10,000 bases of DNA from positions 1-10,000 of the forward strand of contig JAIWOH010000167.1 in NCBI GenBank assembly GCA_020216985.1, given 5' to 3'. A program made the translations under genes and the position numbers. The DNA is from Nitrospira sp. (GTDB lineage: Bacteria; Nitrospirota; Nitrospiria; Nitrospirales; Nitrospiraceae). The notes under the pieces are model-generated. The model was not told where the DNA came from. It made no database searches and saw only the letters and a program-made list of their open reading frames with translations. Positions 7,806 through 10,000 of this stretch are shown here, piece after piece. The first letter of the stretch is position 1, and each line of letters opens with the position of its first letter.

Positions 7806-9431
7806 TTACAGCCAGGCCCTCAGTCCCAAAATCAGCATGATCCACAATGAGACCAAACCGAATTGGATCAGCCGTTCGGCGAAACTGTGCAACATCAATT
7901 CGATGGCTAAAAACATCACGATCATTTTGGCGGCCAAGACGCCGAGCGCGACGTCCCCCACACGCATGTCCGGCCAAAACGACATCGCGAACACCAAACA
8001 CACCATCAGATAATCCAGCGGCGTCATCTCAAACCGGTGTTTGACGCCGAATCGGATCGTCAGCGTGATCAAGATCGCCAGCAAGATGAAAAATCCGTTC
8101 ACGGAAATCTGCAAAGACGCCCATTCCGGGGGCATCGGCTGCTCGAGCAGGTAAAGGACGAAGGTTGCACCCAGATAGAGACCGGCCCGCACGATCAACT
8201 GTCGAGCGGATGGAATCGCGTAGGCGCCTACCGCCAACACCAAAAACAATCCCGTGGCGGCATAGCCGAGATCGACGGGCACGTCAGCCGGCCACAAGGC
8301 GGCGGCGGCCAAAAACGCGGAGACCGCCAATCCGAGTGATTTCCCGGGCAACGTCGAGTACGCCCCGCCGGTTTCCGCCGCCTCGGCCGTTCGGGCCGAC
8401 TCGCTCCACCGCCCCGCCAGGACGAAGCGGCGCCCCGCCAGGACGAACAGCGAGAGAATCGACAGCGCGAACACCGCGTACACCGCAAGAACGACCGCGT
8501 CCGACTGCCACCGGAGCAGATAAGCGCAGGAGACCATCAACCCATGAACGGCATAGATGACCGTTACGGCCTGCCGGTGTTGCAACCCCATCGACAACAA
8601 CTTGTAATGGAGATGATTGCGGTCCCCGACGAACGGTGATCGTCCCTCTAAAACTCGCTGTCCCATCACACCGACCGTATCCAAGATCGGTACGCCCCAG
8701 AGAAACAGCATCAGCGCCGGGCTATAGAAGGGCTTGCTGAGATCCGTCAACAGAACGGCGGCCACCGCCAGGTAATGCCCCAGAAATTGGCTGCCGGCAT
8801 CGCCCATGAAGATGCGCGCCGGATAGGTATTGAATCGGAGAAAGCCCAGCAACCCGCCCAGTACCGCCACCATCAAAAAGACCAATTGTGATTCATCGGC
8901 CAGATACGCCAGGAAGGCGATGCCGGCGAAGCTGATCAGCGCCAACCCTCCTGCAAGTCCATCCAATCCGTCGGCGAGATTTACGGCATTCGTCACCGCG
9001 ACAATCACGAACAGCGTCAGCGGGACGGCTATCCAACCGGGCATGATGACGCCCTCGTCCATGAATGGCAACGACGACAGGCGAAGTCCGGCAAACCCGA
9101 CGACCACGGCGGCGGCCGCGATCTGCCCCAAAAACTTGACTCGGTAAGAAAGATCGACCCGATCATCCCAGACGCCGAACAACAAAATGACCGCGCCTCC
9201 CGCCAAACTGGACAGAATCACTTCGTCCTTCGGCGCCCACCAGAGAACCGCCGTGAACGTCGCTACAGCAAAAGCAATGCCGCCCACCTTGGCGACCGGG
9301 ACCGAATGGGCGTGTCGATCACCAGGCACATCGATGATCTGAAAACGCCACGCCGAGGCGGTCAACACGGGAATCAGCGTCATGCTGATCACCAAGGAAA
9401 CCATAAAACTGAAAAACAGGGGCGTGGACAT
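7806..9431 (-). CDS. WecA/MraY-family polyprenyl-phosphate sugar-1-phosphate transferase with C-terminal membrane extension
   Basis: This 541-residue polytopic membrane protein carries the catalytic signature of the family that moves a sugar-1-phosphate (often GlcNAc-1-P) from a UDP-sugar to undecaprenyl phosphate. Visible are WDDR at 88-91, NLADGLDGLAGG at 151-162 (aspartates 154 and 157), FMGDAGSQFLG at 208-218 (D211) and the histidine motif DRNHLHYKL at 270-278. HSVPVAKVGG at 42-51 is the usual N-terminal nucleotide/lipid motif. It should start glycan assembly on the cytosolic face. WecA-type enzymes are usually about 350 residues. Here residues from about 345 to 541 add roughly six to eight further hydrophobic segments of unknown role, after a 7-residue tandem repeat (FVLAGRR, 329-342). 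It is the first gene after the candidate sigma-54 promoter. The ribosome binding site is weak (GATAGG about 12 bases upstream), so the exact start is less certain than the family. Confidence 0.88.
   Translation of the reverse strand: MSTPLFFSFMVSLVISMTLIPVLTASAWRFQIIDVPGDRHAHSVPVAKVGGIAFAVATFTAVLWWAPKDEVILSSLAGGAVILLFGVWDDRVDLSYRVKFLGQIAAAAVVVGFAGLRLSSLPFMDEGVIMPGWIAVPLTLFVIVAVTNAVNLADGLDGLAGGLALISFAGIAFLAYLADESQLVFLMVAVLGGLLGFLRFNTYPARIFMGDAGSQFLGHYLAVAAVLLTDLSKPFYSPALMLFLWGVPILDTVGVMGQRVLEGRSPFVGDRNHLHYKLLSMGLQHRQAVTVIYAVHGLMVSCAYLLRWQSDAVVLAVYAVFALSILSLFVLAGRRFVLAGRWSESARTAEAAETGGAYSTLPGKSLGLAVSAFLAAAALWPADVPVDLGYAATGLFLVLAVGAYAIPSARQLIVRAGLYLGATFVLYLLEQPMPPEWASLQISVNGFFILLAILITLTIRFGVKHRFEMTPLDYLMVCLVFAMSFWPDMRVGDVALGVLAAKMIVMFLAIELMLHSFAERLIQFGLVSLWIMLILGLRAWL
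8410..8447 (-). repeat. 21-bp in-frame tandem duplication in the transferase gene
   Basis: On the plus strand CGCCCCGCCAGGACGAA occurs at 8410-8426 and again at 8431-8447, a 21-base period. It encodes FVLAGRR followed by FVLAGRW. The 17 identical bases suggest a recent replication-slippage duplication. It sits at the junction between the catalytic core and the C-terminal membrane extension. Confidence 0.75.
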
Positions 9432-9467
9432 GGACAGTTAACCTATCACGGTTTGAACGTGCCCGAC

Positions 9468-9493
9468 ATACTACTTTGGAAGTGTAGTAGTAT
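9468..9493. repeat. 8-bp inverted repeat in the predicted EPS-operon leader
   Basis: ATACTACT (9468-9475) and AGTAGTAT (9486-9493) are perfect reverse complements around a 10-base spacer. A nested alternative symmetry ACTT-TGG-AAGT (9473-9483) overlaps it. If transcription starts near 9499 from the sigma-54 candidate, the repeat lies in the first 30 bases of the message and could be an operator or an RNA hairpin. There is no T-run after it, so it is not a standard terminator. Confidence 0.55.
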
Positions 9494-9509
9494 AGCGAAA
9501 GAGCAATTG

Positions 9510-9526
9510 AGCAAGAACAACGCCAG
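9510..9526 (-). promoter_or_regulatory. Candidate sigma-54 (-24/-12) promoter of the EPS operon
   Basis: The minus strand reads CTGGCGTTGTTCTTGCT. It has the invariant GG and GC separated by exactly 10 bases, and it matches the flanks of the usual sigma-54 pattern (TGGC at -24, TTGCT at -12). A start near 9499 would give a leader of about 68 bases before the transferase ATG. XrtA exopolysaccharide clusters commonly encode a PrsK/PrsR pair in which PrsR is a sigma-54-dependent activator, so this promoter class fits the context. No transcript evidence is available here. Confidence 0.6.
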
Positions 9527-9539
9527 GTTCAAACTGATG

Positions 9540-9554
9540 TTAACGAATCGTTAA
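9540..9554. promoter_or_regulatory. Perfect 15-bp palindrome, possible regulator binding site
   Basis: TTAACGA-A-TCGTTAA has two perfect 7-base arms around one central base. It lies 14 bases upstream of the -24 end of the candidate sigma-54 promoter and could bind a dimeric regulator. That is closer than most sigma-54 activator sites (usually about 70 to 150 bases upstream), so its role is open; it might serve the wecB side instead. Confidence 0.5.
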
Positions 9555-9605
9555 TAACGGCTCTGTAACAAGAAAAACGCCCGCGGAGATTGACCAATTC
9601 CCTGG

Positions 9606-9662
9606 ATAATTTTTGATAGACAATTTTTGGAGCAAGCGCTGAAACCCCAAAATTTGAATTTG
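9606..9662. repeat. Cluster of AATTT(TT)G direct repeats in an AT-rich patch
   Basis: AATTTTTG occurs at 9608-9615 and 9622-9629, and AATTTG occurs twice in tandem at 9651-9662. The patch lies about 110-160 bases upstream of the predicted operon start. Here TATCAAAAATTA on the minus strand resembles an IHF site but with a spacer one base too short. Function is unproven; DNA bending or an A-tract element are possible. Confidence 0.35.
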
Positions 9663-9688
9663 CCATAACAGTCTCTGAGTGAACACCG

Positions 9689-9697
9689 TGCTAAGAT
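9689..9697 (+). promoter_or_regulatory. Extended -10 promoter candidate for wecB
   Basis: TGCTAAGAT matches the extended -10 form TGn plus a TATAAT-like hexamer (TAAGAT). There is no good -35 hexamer 16-18 bases upstream. It would start transcription near 9704, about 40 bases before the wecB ATG. This is a weak call based on one element. Confidence 0.35.
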
Positions 9698-9744
9698 GCC
9701 CCACCCGGTGTCTCAATGCAAGGCTCAATGTAAGGCCTGACCCG

Positions 9745-10000
9745 ATGAAACTTCTCCTGATAGCCGGCGCCCGTCCCAACTTCATGAAGATCGCCTCGAT
9801 CGTCGAGGCGCTCGACGCGTACAATCGGAGCGCACGACCGCCGAAGCAGCGACTGGATTACCTGGTGATTCACACCGGCCAACATTACGACGAGAAAATG
9901 TCCGGGACTTTTTTCAAGGAACTGGGGCTGCCCAGGCCGGCCGTGGACCTCGAGGTGGGTTCGGCCTCCCACGCCGTGCAAACGGCGGAGATTATGAAAC
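9745..10000 (+). CDS. wecB: UDP-N-acetylglucosamine 2-epimerase, non-hydrolysing (5' part only)
   Basis: The first 85 residues begin MKLLLIAGARPNFMKIASIV, the nucleotide-binding start of WecB/MnaA-type epimerases (GARPNFMKI variant of the GTRPE(A/V)IK motif). HTGQHYDEKM follows at 43-52, then FFKELGLPRPAVDLEVGSASHAVQTAEIM, all hallmarks of the family. The enzyme interconverts UDP-GlcNAc and UDP-ManNAc in the cytosol and so supplies a precursor for surface glycans. Its position back-to-back with a WecA-type transferase fits one glycan pathway. The start is chosen from the family's usual N-terminus; the nearest purine-rich stretch TAAGG is about 9 bases upstream, so the ribosome binding site is mediocre. 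The frame is open to the right edge, so the remaining part lies outside the window. Confidence 0.93.
   Translation, partial: MKLLLIAGARPNFMKIASIVEALDAYNRSARPPKQRLDYLVIHTGQHYDEKMSGTFFKELGLPRPAVDLEVGSASHAVQTAEIMK

Larger units (their letters stand above)
9432..9744. promoter_or_regulatory. Divergent intergenic control region between the EPS operon and wecB
   Basis: This 313-base gap separates two genes transcribed away from each other and contains no convincing gene. It is visibly richer in A and T than the flanking coding sequence. It holds a candidate sigma-54 promoter (9510-9526, minus), an inverted repeat (9468-9493), a perfect palindrome (9540-9554), AATTT-type repeats (9606-9662) and an extended -10 candidate towards wecB (9689-9697). 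An 8-bp inverted pair, GTTTGAAC at 9451-9458 and GTTCAAAC at 9527-9534, brackets the operon promoter and leader. Confidence 0.7.

Noticed and set aside
6885..7850. Plus-strand open frame of 321 codons opposite prsT
   Set aside because: Shadow of the TPR gene; composition is biased to R, L and Q and it crosses the prsT start into the transferase gene.
9489..9517. Sigma-70 promoter for the EPS operon with -10 TATACT
   Set aside because: The -10 is good but the hexamer 17 bases upstream (TTCTTG) is a poor -35; the sigma-54 element overlapping the same stretch is a much better match. It is kept only as an alternative in the inverted-repeat finding.
9540..9824. Minus-strand open frame of 94 codons overlapping the wecB start
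   Set aside because: Antisense to the well-conserved N-terminus of WecB; no similarity recognised, and it would run through the regulatory palindrome.

Overview
The window looks like part of a bacterial exopolysaccharide locus of the XrtA (exosortase A / PEP-CTERM) type. It comes from a moderately GC-rich Gram-negative (diderm) bacterium. The diderm call rests on a lipoprotein TPR protein, an outer-membrane export (OPX) protein and a beta-barrel protein with a signal peptide. The overall flavour of the proteins recalls Nitrospira/Nitrospirota, but this is an impression from protein style only. A proteobacterium cannot be excluded.

Layout. Seven genes run leftwards (minus strand) from 9431 to beyond the left edge, with short gaps of 6 to 54 bases, as expected of one transcription unit. 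In order of transcription they are: a WecA/MraY-type polyprenyl-phosphate sugar-1-phosphate transferase with a long membrane extension (7806-9431); the TPR lipoprotein PrsT (5394-7784); a short Wza-like export protein (4712-5362); an outer-membrane beta-barrel protein (3449-4657); a Wzz-like chain-length protein (1681-3426); a CpsD/Wzc-like P-loop kinase (812-1654); and an ExeA/GspA-like AAA ATPase cut by the window edge (1-805). A UDP-GlcNAc 2-epimerase gene (wecB) starts in the opposite direction at 9745 and runs off the right edge.

The 313-base divergent intergenic region (9432-9744) is clearly more AT-rich than the genes and full of symmetry. It holds a very good sigma-54 (-24/-12) promoter candidate reading into the leftward operon. 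It also holds an 8-bp inverted repeat in the predicted leader, a perfect 15-bp palindrome just upstream of the promoter, a series of AATTT-type repeats, and an extended -10 candidate reading towards wecB.

How the genes fit together (inference from family knowledge): the epimerase can supply UDP-ManNAc and the transferase would start glycan assembly on polyprenyl phosphate. The chain-length protein and kinase would control polymer length. The short export protein plus the separate barrel would form the outer-membrane exit. PrsT and the ATPase are conserved companions of XrtA systems with unproven roles. The exosortase itself, the PrsK/PrsR regulators, the flippase and the polymerase are not in this window. 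Two start codons (4657 and 5362) were moved inwards from the longest open frame because good ribosome binding sites and export signals support the internal starts. I see no RNA genes, insertion sequences, CRISPR arrays or convincing terminators.
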